A DNA stretch of 64,000 nt from Streptomyces sp. NBC_00525 (lineage in GTDB: Bacteria; Actinomycetota; Actinomycetes; Streptomycetales; Streptomycetaceae): the NCBI RefSeq assembly GCF_036346595.1, contig NZ_CP107834.1, forward strand, positions 4,650,001-4,714,000, in the 5' to 3' direction. Positions 16,827-25,460 of this stretch are shown here, in pieces; position 1 is the stretch's first letter, and each line of letters begins with the position of its first letter. Under the pieces are notes generated by a model, which did not search any database, had not been told where the DNA came from, and saw only the letters and a list, made by a program, of their open reading frames with translations. Both the position numbers and the translations under genes were made by a program.

Positions 16827-18425
16827 ATGGACGCATTGCCCCTGGTGGCGCTGGTCGCGGGCAGTGCCGCGACGGCCGGTCTGGCCCGCCGCACCCCGGT
16901 CCCGGCACCCCTGCTGCTGGTGGCCGCGGGCCTGATCGCCTCGTACGTGCCGGGGGTGCCGACGTACACCCTGGACGCGCACATCGTGCTCCCGCTGCTG
17001 CTGCCGCCCCTGCTCCACACCGCCGCCGTGGACAGCTCCTACCTCGATCTGCGGGCCAACCTGCGGCCGGTGGCCCTGCTGTCGGTGGGCTACGTGCTGT
17101 TCGCCACCGTCGTGGTCGGATGGCTGGCCCACCTGCTGGTGCCCGGTCTGCCGCTGACCGCCGCGCTGGTGCTGGGCGCCGTGATCGCCCCGCCGGACGC
17201 GGTCACCGCCGCCGCGATCGCCCGCCGGGTGGGCCTGCCCGCGCGCGTCACGACGATCCTGCAGGGCGAGTCCCTGGTGAACGACGCCACCGCGATCACC
17301 GCGTTCAAGGTGGCGCTGGCCGCCGCCGTGGGCGAGGGCGTGAGCTGGGGCGCGGGGATCACCGAATTCCTGCTGGCCGCGGTCGGCGGGGTCGGGGTCG
17401 GCCTGCTGCTGATGGTCCCGCTGCACTGGCTGCGCACCCATCTCAAGGAGGCACTGCTCCAGAACACGCTGTCGCTCCTGATCCCCTTCGTGGCGTACGC
17501 GGCGGCCGAGCGGGTGCACGCCTCGGGGGTGCTCGCCGTGGTCGTCGTCGCGCTGTACCTGGGCCACCGCTCCTGGCAGGTGGACTTCGCCACCCGGCTC
17601 CAGGAGGCCGCCGTCTGGAAGATGGTCGCCTTCGTCCTGGAGTCCGCGGTGTTCGCCCTGATCGGCCTCCAGCTGCCCTTCGTCCTCAAGGGGCTCGGCG
17701 CCTCCTCGGTGGCGGACGCCTTCGGGTACGCGGTGCTGGTCTTCCTCGCCGTCGTCGTGGTCCGGTTCGTCTGGGTCTACCCGGCGACCTATCTGCCCCG
17801 GTGGCTCTCGCGGCGCGTCAGGGAACGGGAGCCGGGCATGGACCGGACCTCGCCGCTCATCGTCGGCTGGGCCGGGATGCGCGGCGTCGTCTCGCTCGCC
17901 GTCGCCTTCTCCATCCCGCTCGTCACGGCCGACGGAGCCGCGTTCCCGGCCCGCAACCTCGTCCTGTTCCTGACGTTCACCACCGTCATCGGCACGCTGG
18001 TGGTGCAGGGGCTGACGCTGCCGGTCCTGGTACGGGTGCTGCGGCTGCCCGGCCGTGACCGGCAGGCCGAGACCCTGGCCGAGGCGCAGGCCCAGAGCGA
18101 GGCGTCGGCGGCCGCCGAGGCCCGGCTGGACGACCTCCTCGCCGACGAGCGCAACCGGCTGCCCCAGCCGCTGGCCGACCGGCTGCGCACCGTGCTCGAA
18201 CGCCGCCGCAACGCGGTGTGGGAGCGGCTCGGTGCGGCCGACCCGGTCACCGGCGAGTCGGCCGACGACACCTACCGGCGGCTGGCCGGCGAGATGATCG
18301 AGGCCGAGCGCGAGGTCTTCGTACGGCTGCGGGACGAGCGCAGGATCGACGACGAGATGATGCGGACCCTGCTGCGCCGCCTGGACCTGGAGGAGGCGGC
18401 GGCCTATCGCGAGGAGTCGGGCTAG
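16827..18425 (+). CDS. Na+/H+ antiporter, CPA1 family
   Basis: This 532-residue membrane protein has about 12 transmembrane helices up to residue 410. It carries the CPA1 signature QGESLVNDATAITAFKVA (the ND pair) and PPDAVTAAAIARR. A charged cytoplasmic tail of about 120 residues follows, rich in Glu/Arg and probably helical. Proteins of this class exchange sodium for protons and control internal pH. ATG at 16827 was chosen over longer frames because the first helix starts right after it. Its stop overlaps the end of the convergent PLP-enzyme gene by 4 bp. Confidence 0.9.
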   Translation: MDALPLVALVAGSAATAGLARRTPVPAPLLLVAAGLIASYVPGVPTYTLDAHIVLPLLLPPLLHTAAVDSSYLDLRANLRPVALLSVGYVLFATVVVGWLAHLLVPGLPLTAALVLGAVIAPPDAVTAAAIARRVGLPARVTTILQGESLVNDATAITAFKVALAAAVGEGVSWGAGITEFLLAAVGGVGVGLLLMVPLHWLRTHLKEALLQNTLSLLIPFVAYAAAERVHASGVLAVVVVALYLGHRSWQVDFATRLQEAAVWKMVAFVLESAVFALIGLQLPFVLKGLGASSVADAFGYAVLVFLAVVVVRFVWVYPATYLPRWLSRRVREREPGMDRTSPLIVGWAGMRGVVSLAVAFSIPLVTADGAAFPARNLVLFLTFTTVIGTLVVQGLTLPVLVRVLRLPGRDRQAETLAEAQAQSEASAAAEARLDDLLADERNRLPQPLADRLRTVLERRRNAVWERLGAADPVTGESADDTYRRLAGEMIEAEREVFVRLRDERRIDDEMMRTLLRRLDLEEAAAYREESG

Positions 18426-19342
18426 ACGCCGGCCGCCTCGTCGGGGCGGCCGGTGATCACGGCCGCGACGGTGCTGCCGGCGGGGAAGGCGCCCTCCGCC
18501 ACCAGCTCGGTGAGCGCGTACAGCATTTTGGCCACATACAGTCGCTCCACGGGTAGCCCGTGGCGGTCCTCGAAGTCCTGTGCGAAGGCATGCAGGGCCG
18601 GTGTCGTACGGGCGTAGCCGCCGAAGTGGAACCGCTCGTCCAGCCACCAGTCGCCCGCCGGACCGCCGAACGCCTCCCGCTGGAGCTCCCGTACCGCCTC
18701 GCCCAGGAAGCCGCCGCGCAGCACCGGGACGCCGAGGGCGCGCTGCCCCGGCGCCAGCCCCGCGGCCAGCCCGGCCAGTGTGCCGCCGGTCCCGCAGGCC
18801 ACCGCCACCACGTCGGCCGCGCCCCGCAGCTCCCGCCCGAGCGCGGCGCAGCCGCGGGCCGCGAGGGCGTTGCTGCCGCCCTCCGGGACGACCGCGCAGT
18901 CGCCGTACACGTCGAGCAGCCCGGCCAGAACCGCCGGGTCGGTCTTGGCGCGGTACGTCGCCCGGTCCACGAAGTGCAGCCGCATGCCGTCCGCCGCGCA
19001 CCGGGCGAGCGAGGGGTTGAGGGGGCGGTGCGCCAGCTCGTCACCCCGTACGACACCGATGGTGCCGAATCCGAGGAGCCGGCCCGCCGCGGCGGTGGCC
19101 CGCAGATGGTTGGAGTACGCGCCGCCGAAGGTCAGCACCGGGCGCCCGGCGGCGGCCCCCAGATTGGGCGCGAGTTTGCGCCACTTGTTGCCCGGCAGGT
19201 CCGGGTGGATCAGATCGTCGCGCTTGAGCAGCAGCGTGACGCCGTGCCGGGCGAAGCGCTCGTCGTCGGCGGGCCGCACGGGCGACGGGAGCGCCGGACG
19301 CAGCCGGGCGAGGCCGGGCGGCTCGGGAGGCGGGGCGGACAT
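18422..19342 (-). CDS. PLP enzyme, ACC deaminase/D-cysteine desulfhydrase family
   Basis: This 306-residue fold-type II PLP enzyme has the cofactor lysine in DLIHPDLPGNKWRKL near residue 50, the FGGAYSNHLRA segment, and a glycine loop GTGGTLAGL. It is shorter than D-cysteine desulfhydrase by about 20 residues but keeps the core. The reaction could be deamination of 1-aminocyclopropane-1-carboxylate or cleavage of D-cysteine; the sequence does not decide. ATG at 19342. It converges with the antiporter gene with a 4-bp overlap. Confidence 0.83.
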   Translation of the reverse strand: MSAPPPEPPGLARLRPALPSPVRPADDERFARHGVTLLLKRDDLIHPDLPGNKWRKLAPNLGAAAGRPVLTFGGAYSNHLRATAAAGRLLGFGTIGVVRGDELAHRPLNPSLARCAADGMRLHFVDRATYRAKTDPAVLAGLLDVYGDCAVVPEGGSNALAARGCAALGRELRGAADVVAVACGTGGTLAGLAAGLAPGQRALGVPVLRGGFLGEAVRELQREAFGGPAGDWWLDERFHFGGYARTTPALHAFAQDFEDRHGLPVERLYVAKMLYALTELVAEGAFPAGSTVAAVITGRPDEAAGV

Positions 19343-19388
19343 GCCCCCATTGTGGGCGGCGGCTGTGGGCGGCGGCGCCCGCCGGGTC

Positions 19389-19982
19389 TCACTTGAGGCG
19401 GTCGTGGACTCGGGACCGCAGGTCGTCCATCGAGAAGCCGCGCGGGTCCACCTTGCCGGGCTGCCACTCGCGGTGCCCGATGACGGACCGGGCGGTCCAG
19501 CCGTGGTGCCGGCAGATGGCCGCCGACACCCGCTCGACGGCTTCGAGCTGCTCGTCGGGCCAGGGGTCCTCGCCGTCGCCGAGGTTCTCGCACTCGAAGC
19601 CGTAGAAGTGCCGGTTCCCGTCGGTGTTGGCCTCGTTGTCGTGGGGGAGGCGCTTCTTCTCGGCGATCACCGCGCGCAGCACGTCGTCGTCGCCCATGCC
19701 CGCGTGGTTGGTGCGCCCGTAGCCCACCAGATGGACCCGGCCGTCCTTGGCGATGACGCCGTGGCACAGGGGCCCCGGCAGATCGGGGTGGCCGTCGCGG
19801 CAGACCCGTACGGTGGCGCCGGTGCCGCGGGTGACCGAGTGGTGGATCATCACACCGTTGACGGGGCCCCAGGGGCCCTTGTGGTCGCGATTGTGGCTGC
19901 GCCAGTCGTCCACCTCGACGACGGTGAGCCCTTCCTTCTTGAGGGCGGCGAGGAACGCGCTCGCGGACATGGGTGAGGACAT
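19389..19982 (-). CDS. N-acetylmuramoyl-L-alanine amidase, PGRP/amidase_2 type
   Basis: This 197-residue protein carries a type 2 amidase fold: zinc ligands are suggested by GVMIHHSVTRG (first His), RTNHAGMG, and SVIGHREWQPGKVDPRGF (second His plus the Lys/Asp of the active site). It should cleave the bond between muramic acid and the stem peptide. No signal peptide or Tat motif is visible, so it may act inside the cell, be exported by another route, or derive from a phage-type endolysin. ATG at 19982 follows AAGGAG. The ending SRVHDRLK is typical. Confidence 0.87.
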   Translation of the reverse strand: MSSPMSASAFLAALKKEGLTVVEVDDWRSHNRDHKGPWGPVNGVMIHHSVTRGTGATVRVCRDGHPDLPGPLCHGVIAKDGRVHLVGYGRTNHAGMGDDDVLRAVIAEKKRLPHDNEANTDGNRHFYGFECENLGDGEDPWPDEQLEAVERVSAAICRHHGWTARSVIGHREWQPGKVDPRGFSMDDLRSRVHDRLK

Positions 19983-20128
19983 GGCCGACTCCTTACGGTG
20001 CGTGGGGGGAGGGTGTCCTGGTGGAGCCCTACCCGGCCGCGAGGGCCCCGACCTGTCGCGGAGCGACAGCGGGGCCCTGTTCGGATGCTGTGCGAGCCGA
20101 TCCGGTCACCTCGGCGCGCGGGGTCGGT

Positions 20129-21322
20129 TCAGGAGGCCAGCCACAGGTCGGGGCCGAACACCTCGTAGTGGATGTCGGAGGCCGGGACGCCCTTGGCGAG
20201 CAACTGGGTGCGCACCGCGCGCATGAAGGGCAGCGGGCCGCAGAGGTAGGCGTGGGTGCCGGAGGGGATGACGACATCGCTCAGGTCGACGAGCCCGGTG
20301 CGGTCGGTGGGGTGGCCGTCCTCGGGGTCCTCGTACCAGAAGTGGGCGGCCGCGTCGGGGAGCTTGGCGGTCAGCGCGATGTGGTCGGTGCGCAGCGCGT
20401 GGTCGGCGGGGGAGCGGTCGCCGTGCACGACGGTGACCGGTGCGCGGTGCCCGGAGACGGCGAGGTGCTCCAGCATCGACAGGATCGGGGTGCAGCCGAT
20501 GCCCGCGGAGGCGAGCAGCAGCGGGGCGTCGTCGGACTTCAGCACGAGGTCGCCGTACGGGGCGGAGACCCGGATGCGGTCACCGGCGCGGACCTGGGCG
20601 TGCAGGTGGCGGGAGACCTCGCCGTCCGGCGCGTCGTTGCCGTGGACCCGCTTGACCGTGATGGAGCGGAGCGGCGAGCCGGGGGCGCTGGAGAGGCTGT
20701 ACTGGCGTATCTGGTGGGCGCCGTCCGCCAGCTCGACCTGCACGGAGACGTACTGGCCGGGGCGGAAGGCGGGAGCCGGGGAGCCGTCGGCCGGGCGGAT
20801 GCGGAACCGGGCGACGTCGTCGGTCTCCTCGGAGCGCGAGACGACCTCCCACTCGCGCCAGACGTCACCCGCGACGACGCCCTGCTCCGCGTACAGCCGC
20901 TCCTCGATGGCGATCAGGGCGTTGGCCATCAGCCAGTAGACCTCGTCCCAGGCGGCGGCGACCTCGGGGGTCACCGCGTCGCCGAGGACCTCGGCTATCG
21001 CGGCGAACAGGTGGGTGTGGACGACGTCGTACTGGGCGGGGGTGATGCCGAGCGAGGCGTGCTTGTGGGCGATGCGGCTGAGCATCACGTCCGGGCGGGT
21101 CTCGGGCTGCTCGACCAGGTGCGTGGCGAAGGCGGCGATGGAACCGGCCAGGGCCTGGCGCTGCGCGCCGGACGCCTGGTTGCCGCGGTTGAACAGGTCG
21201 CGCAGCAGCTCCGGGTGGGCGGTGAACAGCTTGCGGTAGAAGAGATCGGCGATGTCCCCGATGGCCGCGCCTACGGCGGGCAGGGTGGCACGAACGGTGG
21301 CGGTCGACGACTCGGAGAGCAT
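20129..21322 (-). CDS. hmp: Flavohemoprotein, nitric oxide dioxygenase Hmp
   Basis: This 397-residue protein has three domains: an N-terminal globin (heme-ligand histidine in YDVVHTHLFAAI), an FAD-binding domain (RQYSLSSAPG), and an NAD-binding domain (LLLASAGIGCTPILSMLEHL). It converts NO plus oxygen to nitrate, protecting against nitrosative stress. ATG at 21322. The NO sensor NsrR is encoded upstream in the same direction and an NsrR-type inverted repeat covers the promoter. Length and motifs are complete. Confidence 0.93.
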   Translation of the reverse strand: MLSESSTATVRATLPAVGAAIGDIADLFYRKLFTAHPELLRDLFNRGNQASGAQRQALAGSIAAFATHLVEQPETRPDVMLSRIAHKHASLGITPAQYDVVHTHLFAAIAEVLGDAVTPEVAAAWDEVYWLMANALIAIEERLYAEQGVVAGDVWREWEVVSRSEETDDVARFRIRPADGSPAPAFRPGQYVSVQVELADGAHQIRQYSLSSAPGSPLRSITVKRVHGNDAPDGEVSRHLHAQVRAGDRIRVSAPYGDLVLKSDDAPLLLASAGIGCTPILSMLEHLAVSGHRAPVTVVHGDRSPADHALRTDHIALTAKLPDAAAHFWYEDPEDGHPTDRTGLVDLSDVVIPSGTHAYLCGPLPFMRAVRTQLLAKGVPASDIHYEVFGPDLWLAS

Positions 21323-21341
21323 CGGTGACTCCTCGGAGGTT

Positions 21342-21366
21342 GAATTGGCATCTCAGATGCGCATTT
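21342..21366. promoter_or_regulatory. NsrR operator upstream of hmp
   Basis: On the minus strand AAATGCGCATCT-G-AGATGCCAATTC forms a 12-1-12 imperfect inverted repeat (9 of 12 pairs), with the ATGC/GCAT half-sites described for Streptomyces NsrR. It begins 20 bp upstream of the hmp start. Confidence 0.75.
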
Positions 21367-21410
21367 AAGAGCAGTGTAGGAGCAGGCCCGGCGGCCCCCG
21401 ACGGCGGGGG

Positions 21411-21869
21411 TCAGTTTCCGGACGGGCGGCGACTGCTGAGGCTGATGAGGAGGGGGCCGGTCGGCCCGGCGGTCAGCTGCGTGACGGTGAGCGGGTCCAG
21501 CGAGGCGTAGAACGCGTCCTGGGCCTGGCGCAGGGCCATGCGCAACTGGCAGGCCGAGCGCAGCGGACACGGTGTCGAGCCCTCGCAGTCGACGACGTCG
21601 CCGGGCTCCTCGGGCTCCTCCAGCTCGCGGACCAGGGCACCGACCGACGCGGACCGGCCGGCCTCGGTGAGCGTGAGGCCGCCGCCCCGGCCCCGCCGGG
21701 CCTCGATCAGGCCGAGGTGCTGGAGGCGGGCGACGACCTTCGCGGCGTGCGAGTACGGCACCTGCATGGTGGCCGCCACCTCGCGGGTGGTCGGCGGGTC
21801 CTCGTGCTTCACGACGGCGAGGCGCATGAGCACGCGCAGGGCCACGTCGGTGAACCTGGTGAGCCGCAT
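21411..21869 (-). CDS. nsrR: NsrR, Rrf2-family nitric oxide sensor
   Basis: This 152-residue repressor has a winged helix at residues 1-80 (MRLTRFTDVALRVLMRLAVV, then VPYSHAAKVVARLQHLGL). The [4Fe-4S] cluster cysteines are C95, C101 and C107 in CEGSTPCPLRSAC. Asp8, the fourth ligand in S. coelicolor NsrR, is also present. NO destroys the cluster and lifts repression of hmp. ATG at 21869 was chosen because family members begin MRLTxFTD; an ATG at 21902 would add eleven unrelated residues. An NsrR-like half-repeat precedes it, suggesting autoregulation. Confidence 0.93.
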   Translation of the reverse strand: MRLTRFTDVALRVLMRLAVVKHEDPPTTREVAATMQVPYSHAAKVVARLQHLGLIEARRGRGGGLTLTEAGRSASVGALVRELEEPEEPGDVVDCEGSTPCPLRSACQLRMALRQAQDAFYASLDPLTVTQLTAGPTGPLLISLSSRRPSGN

Positions 21870-21883
21870 GGGCACCAGGCTAG

Positions 21884-21908
21884 GTGAATTGGCATTACGC
21901 ATACAAGT
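21884..21908. promoter_or_regulatory. Probable NsrR site upstream of nsrR
   Basis: The minus strand carries TTGTATGCGTAATGCCAATTC, sharing ATGCCAATTC exactly with one arm of the hmp operator. The other arm is weaker. Position just upstream of the chosen nsrR start fits autoregulation. Confidence 0.55.
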
Positions 21909-21974
21909 TACTGGCCATCAGAGTGCCGTCGACGGGGCATCGCGCGACGCGATGCCCACCCTAACGGCCGATTA

Positions 21975-21994
21975 ATCACACTCTTTTGTGTAAT
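21975..21994. promoter_or_regulatory. Inverted repeat upstream of the encapsulin gene
   Basis: ATCACAC-TCTTTT-GTGTAAT (6 of 7 pairs) sits 69 bp upstream of the encapsulin start in an AT-rich patch. It somewhat resembles a CRP/FNR-type palindrome. It may be an operator or part of the promoter; the regulator is unknown. Confidence 0.4.
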
Positions 21995-22062
21995 GGCGCG
22001 CCCCGCCCTCGTGCTGCAAGTGTTCTTCCCGCAGGTCAGCCGATAGATCGAGAGGGCGAAAG

Positions 22063-23469
22063 ATGTCCGTTGGTGAAGAGGTTCAGAACACGCAGGTGCC
22101 GCCGCAGCAGAGTCTCGGTACGGCGGCCGCGCGGAACCTCGCGACGACCACCAAGTCCGCTCCGCAGATGCAGGAGATCACCTCCCGGTGGCTGCTGAAG
22201 ATGCTGCCGTGGGTCCAGGTGCAGGGCGGTACGTACCGGGTGAACCGCCGGCTGAGCTACGCGGTCGGCGACGGCCGCGTCACGTTCGTGCAGACCGGCG
22301 ACCGGGTCGCGGTCATCCCCGCCGAGCTGGGCGAGCTCCCGGCGCTGAGGGACTTCGAGGACGAGGAAGTACTCGCCGAACTGGCCCGGAGGTGCGAACA
22401 GGTCGAGATCCCCGCCGGAGAGGTGCTGGCCGCGGCCGGCGACCCGGCGGACCGGGTCTACCTGCTGGCGCACGGCAAGGTCGAGAAGGTCGGCAGCGGC
22501 CCCTACGGCGACGAGACGGTCCTCGGGGTCCACGCGGACGGTGCCTACTTCGGCGACCAGTCCCTCATCGAGGGCGACGCCGTCTGGGAGTACACGGCCC
22601 GCGCCGTCACCGCGTGCACCGTGCTCACGCTCCAGCGGGCGGACGTGCTCAACCTCGCCGAGCGGGCCGAATCGCTCAACAATCACCTCACCGGCCTGCT
22701 CGCCCTCCCGCAGCAGCGCACCAACAAGTACGGCGAGGCGGCGATCGACCTCTCCGCCGGCCATGTCGGCGAGGCCGTCGTCCCGCACACCTTCGTGGAC
22801 TACGAGGCCGCGCCCCGCGAGTACGAACTGAGCGTCGCCCAGACCGTCCTGAAGGTGCACAGCCGCGTCGCGGACCTGTACAACCAGCCGATGAACCAGA
22901 CCGAGCAGCAGTTGCGGCTCACGGTCGAGGCGCTGCGCGAGCGCCAGGAGCACGAGCTCATCAACAACCGCGAGTTCGGCCTGCTCAACAACTGCGACTA
23001 CGGCCAGCGCCTCCAGCCGCACGACGGGGCGCCCAGCCCCGACGACATGGACGAACTGCTCTCGCGGCGGCGCGGCTCCAAGCTCTTCCTCGCCCACCCC
23101 CGCGCCATCGCCGCCTTCGGCCGCGAGTGCAACAAGCGCGGACTGGTGCCGGAGAGCATCGACGTCGGCGGCCACCGCATCCCGACCTGGCGCGGCGTGC
23201 CGATCTTCCCGTGCAACAAGATCCCGGTCAGCGACGCCCGCACCACGTCGATCATCTGCATGAGGACCGGCGAGTCCGAGCAGGGCGTCGTCGGCCTCCA
23301 GCAGTCGGGCATCCCCGACGAGATCGAGCCCAGTCTCTCGGTCCGCTTCATGGGCATCGACGAGCAGGCGATCATCTCCTACCTCGTGACGGCCTACTAC
23401 TCCGCGGCGGTCCTCGTCCCGGACGCCCTCGGTGTCCTGGAGAACGTCGAGGTCAGTCGCTGGCGGTGA
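22063..23469 (+). CDS. Family 2B encapsulin shell protein (HK97 fold with cNMP-binding-like domain)
   Basis: This 468-residue protein of the SrpI-like encapsulin family builds protein nanocompartments. Residues about 95-205 form an inserted cyclic-nucleotide-binding-like domain ([27 protein letters not shown] ... GDQSLIEGD), which defines family 2B. The rest is the HK97 phage-capsid fold, with an [15 protein letters not shown] segment and a C-terminal [23 protein letters not shown] at 22063. The next gene encodes a polyprenyl transferase, a known family 2 cargo, 82 bp downstream. Whether the domain really binds a nucleotide is not known from sequence. Confidence 0.9.
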   Translation: MSVGEEVQNTQVPPQQSLGTAAARNLATTTKSAPQMQEITSRWLLKMLPWVQVQGGTYRVNRRLSYAVGDGRVTFVQTGDRVAVIPAELGELPALRDFEDEEVLAELARRCEQVEIPAGEVLAAAGDPADRVYLLAHGKVEKVGSGPYGDETVLGVHADGAYFGDQSLIEGDAVWEYTARAVTACTVLTLQRADVLNLAERAESLNNHLTGLLALPQQRTNKYGEAAIDLSAGHVGEAVVPHTFVDYEAAPREYELSVAQTVLKVHSRVADLYNQPMNQTEQQLRLTVEALRERQEHELINNREFGLLNNCDYGQRLQPHDGAPSPDDMDELLSRRRGSKLFLAHPRAIAAFGRECNKRGLVPESIDVGGHRIPTWRGVPIFPCNKIPVSDARTTSIICMRTGESEQGVVGLQQSGIPDEIEPSLSVRFMGIDEQAIISYLVTAYYSAAVLVPDALGVLENVEVSRWR

Positions 23470-23551
23470 GCCACGGGGCCCGGACCGGCAGCGGTCCGGG
23501 CCCCCGGCCCCGGCGCACCACCACAGCAACGACAGGGGTGACCGATTGACC

Positions 23552-24595
23552 ATGACCCGAACAGACGCCGCGACCGAGGGCAATGAGGCCGCGGCCCTGC
23601 TGGAGTACACCCGGACCCTCGTCGATCCGCATCTGCGGGCGGCGATCGCCTCCCTCCCCGGCTCGATCCGGCGGGTCGCGATGTACCACTTCGGCTGGGA
23701 GCACGCCGACGGCAGCCCGGCCTCGGGCGGCGCGGGCAAGGCGATCCGGCCGGCGCTCGTCCTGGCGGCCGCCCGCGCCCTCGGCGGCGACCCCGAACAG
23801 GCCGTACGGGCCGCCGTGGCCGTGGAGCTGGTCCACAACTTCACCCTGCTCCACGACGACGTCATCGACGAGGACCACACCCGCCGCCACCGGGCCACCG
23901 CCTGGACGGTGTTCGGCGTCCCGGACGCCGTCATCGCGGGCGACGCCATCCTGGCCCTCGCCCAGCGGCTGCTCGCGGAGGACGGCGGAGCGGTGTCGCA
24001 GCTCGCCGCCGCCCGCCTCTCCACCTGTGTCATCGAGCTGTGCGCGGGCCAGCAGGCCGACTGCGCCTTCGAGGAGCGCGACCCCGAGCAGGTCACGCTC
24101 GACGAGTGCCTCACCATGGCGACGGCCAAGACCGGCGCCCTGCTCGGCTGCGCCTGCGCGCTCGGCGCGCTCTACGCCGGCGCCGACGAGCGGGCCGTGG
24201 GGGCGATGGACGGCTTCGGCCGGGAGGCCGGGCTCGCCTTCCAGCTGATCGACGACCTGATCGGCATCTGGGGCGACCAGGCGCGGACCGGGAAGCCGGT
24301 CGGCGCGGATCTCAGCGCCCACAAGAAGTCGCTGCCGGTGGTGGCCGCGCTCACCGCGGGTGGCCCGGCGGCTGCGGAGCTGGCCGGCCTGTACCGGGGC
24401 TCGATGAGCACCCGCGCCGAGGTCGGCCGGGCCGCGGAGGCCGTGGACCGGGCCGGCGGCCGGGACTGGGCGCAGAGCTGTGCGGCGGACCGGATGGCGC
24501 GGGCCGTGCACCACCTCTCGCGGGCGGTCCCCGACCTCTCGGCGGCGGGCGACCTGCTGGCCCTCGCGGAGTTCGTCACGCGCCGCACCTACTGA
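23552..24595 (+). CDS. Polyprenyl synthetase, encapsulin cargo type
   Basis: This 347-residue trans-prenyl transferase joins isopentenyl diphosphate to an allylic diphosphate. First Asp-rich motif DDVID at 102-106, second DDLIGIWGD at 234-242. The deletion-type spacing of the first motif is compatible with geranyl or longer products. It lies directly behind the encapsulin shell gene, and such enzymes are annotated as family 2 encapsulin cargo. ATG at 23552; a TTG six bases earlier is a weaker start. The N-terminus is short (about 20 polar residues), so any shell-targeting signal must be small or elsewhere. Confidence 0.9.
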   Translation: MTRTDAATEGNEAAALLEYTRTLVDPHLRAAIASLPGSIRRVAMYHFGWEHADGSPASGGAGKAIRPALVLAAARALGGDPEQAVRAAVAVELVHNFTLLHDDVIDEDHTRRHRATAWTVFGVPDAVIAGDAILALAQRLLAEDGGAVSQLAAARLSTCVIELCAGQQADCAFEERDPEQVTLDECLTMATAKTGALLGCACALGALYAGADERAVGAMDGFGREAGLAFQLIDDLIGIWGDQARTGKPVGADLSAHKKSLPVVAALTAGGPAAAELAGLYRGSMSTRAEVGRAAEAVDRAGGRDWAQSCAADRMARAVHHLSRAVPDLSAAGDLLALAEFVTRRTY

Positions 24596-24640
24596 GGGCG
24601 GCAGGGCCGGTGTCGGAGGCAGGGGCTACAGTCCCTGCTC

Positions 24641-25315
24641 ATGACAGATGAGTCGTGGGCAGGGTGGTACCGGGACCGGCAGGGCTCCGACGCCGTCATC
24701 CTCACCACAGACGGGCAGCAACTCCGCCTCCGCGTCAGGGGCGTGGACTTCGAGGGCGGCAGCTTCGACGGTCTGCGCCCGGTGGCGGCGGGCCCGGCGG
24801 AGAGCGGGATGTTCGCGCTGACGGACGGGGTGCTGGGGGACTGCGTCCTGGAGTGGGATCTGCCGTTCCCCGTCCTGGCGGAGGGGGTGGAGCGCCAGGC
24901 GACCCTCAGCTGCCTGCTGTCGCTGCGCAGGCCCGACCCGTACCTCTACCTCGAACTCCGGTTCGGCGGGGCGGCCTTCGCGTCGCAGCGCGCCGAGAGC
25001 GACTTCGGCTCCGCGCTGGCCACGATCCAGCGGGAGCTGCCGCCCGGAGTCCACCTGCGGACCTGCATAGCCTGCGCGTTCTCCGACTACTTCCCGGCTC
25101 CGGAGCGGGCCCGCGGTCTCTCCGGCGGCCTCGCCTGCTTCCGGGGCGCCAAGGAGGCGTACCGGGACGCGGCCGGGGAACAGGACCTGCTCGGACTGTG
25201 GGACCGGCGGACCGGTTTCGTCCAGGAGGTCTGGAGCTGCCGGGAGTTCGAGCCGAGGCCCACGGAGGGCGCGGGCACCGGCCACCGGGGAGCGTTCCCG
25301 CTCGAAACCGCCTGA
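24641..25315 (+). CDS. DUF6304-like protein next to the encapsulin operon
   Basis: This 224-residue soluble protein begins MTDESWAGWYRDRQGSDAV and appears to be mostly beta strand. It has cysteines in CVLEWDLPF, LSCLLSL and CIACAFSDYF and no signal peptide. I recognise it only as a Streptomyces family of unknown function (DUF6304). It starts 45 bp after the polyprenyl transferase gene, in the same direction, so it is probably part of the encapsulin operon and could act on or with the cargo. That is inference from position alone. Confidence 0.7.
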   Translation: MTDESWAGWYRDRQGSDAVILTTDGQQLRLRVRGVDFEGGSFDGLRPVAAGPAESGMFALTDGVLGDCVLEWDLPFPVLAEGVERQATLSCLLSLRRPDPYLYLELRFGGAAFASQRAESDFGSALATIQRELPPGVHLRTCIACAFSDYFPAPERARGLSGGLACFRGAKEAYRDAAGEQDLLGLWDRRTGFVQEVWSCREFEPRPTEGAGTGHRGAFPLETA

Positions 25316-25426
25316 CCGCTCCGGCGGAACCCGTGCCGGGCCCCGCCCGGCGCACAGCGTCCCGGGCGCCCTGTTCGGTGCCGCACTTCGCCGCCGCAGC
25401 CGGCTTCGTCGTTGCCGTCACCTTCA

Positions 25427-25449
25427 TTGTTCTACTAGCATGCGAACAA
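25427..25449. promoter_or_regulatory. Inverted repeat operator for the DUF1648/GntR operon
   Basis: TTGTTC-TACTAGCATGC-GAACAA is a perfect 6-bp inverted repeat with an 11-base spacer. It abuts the ribosome site of the DUF1648 gene. The spacer and size resemble operators of YtrA-type GntR repressors, and such a repressor is encoded downstream in the same operon. Confidence 0.65.
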
Positions 25450-25460
25450 GGGAGGTTTTG

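Noticed and set aside
21975..21994. CRP-binding site controlling encapsulin
   Set aside because: Only one arm resembles TCACA and the spacing is not fully symmetric. I kept it as an unassigned inverted repeat.
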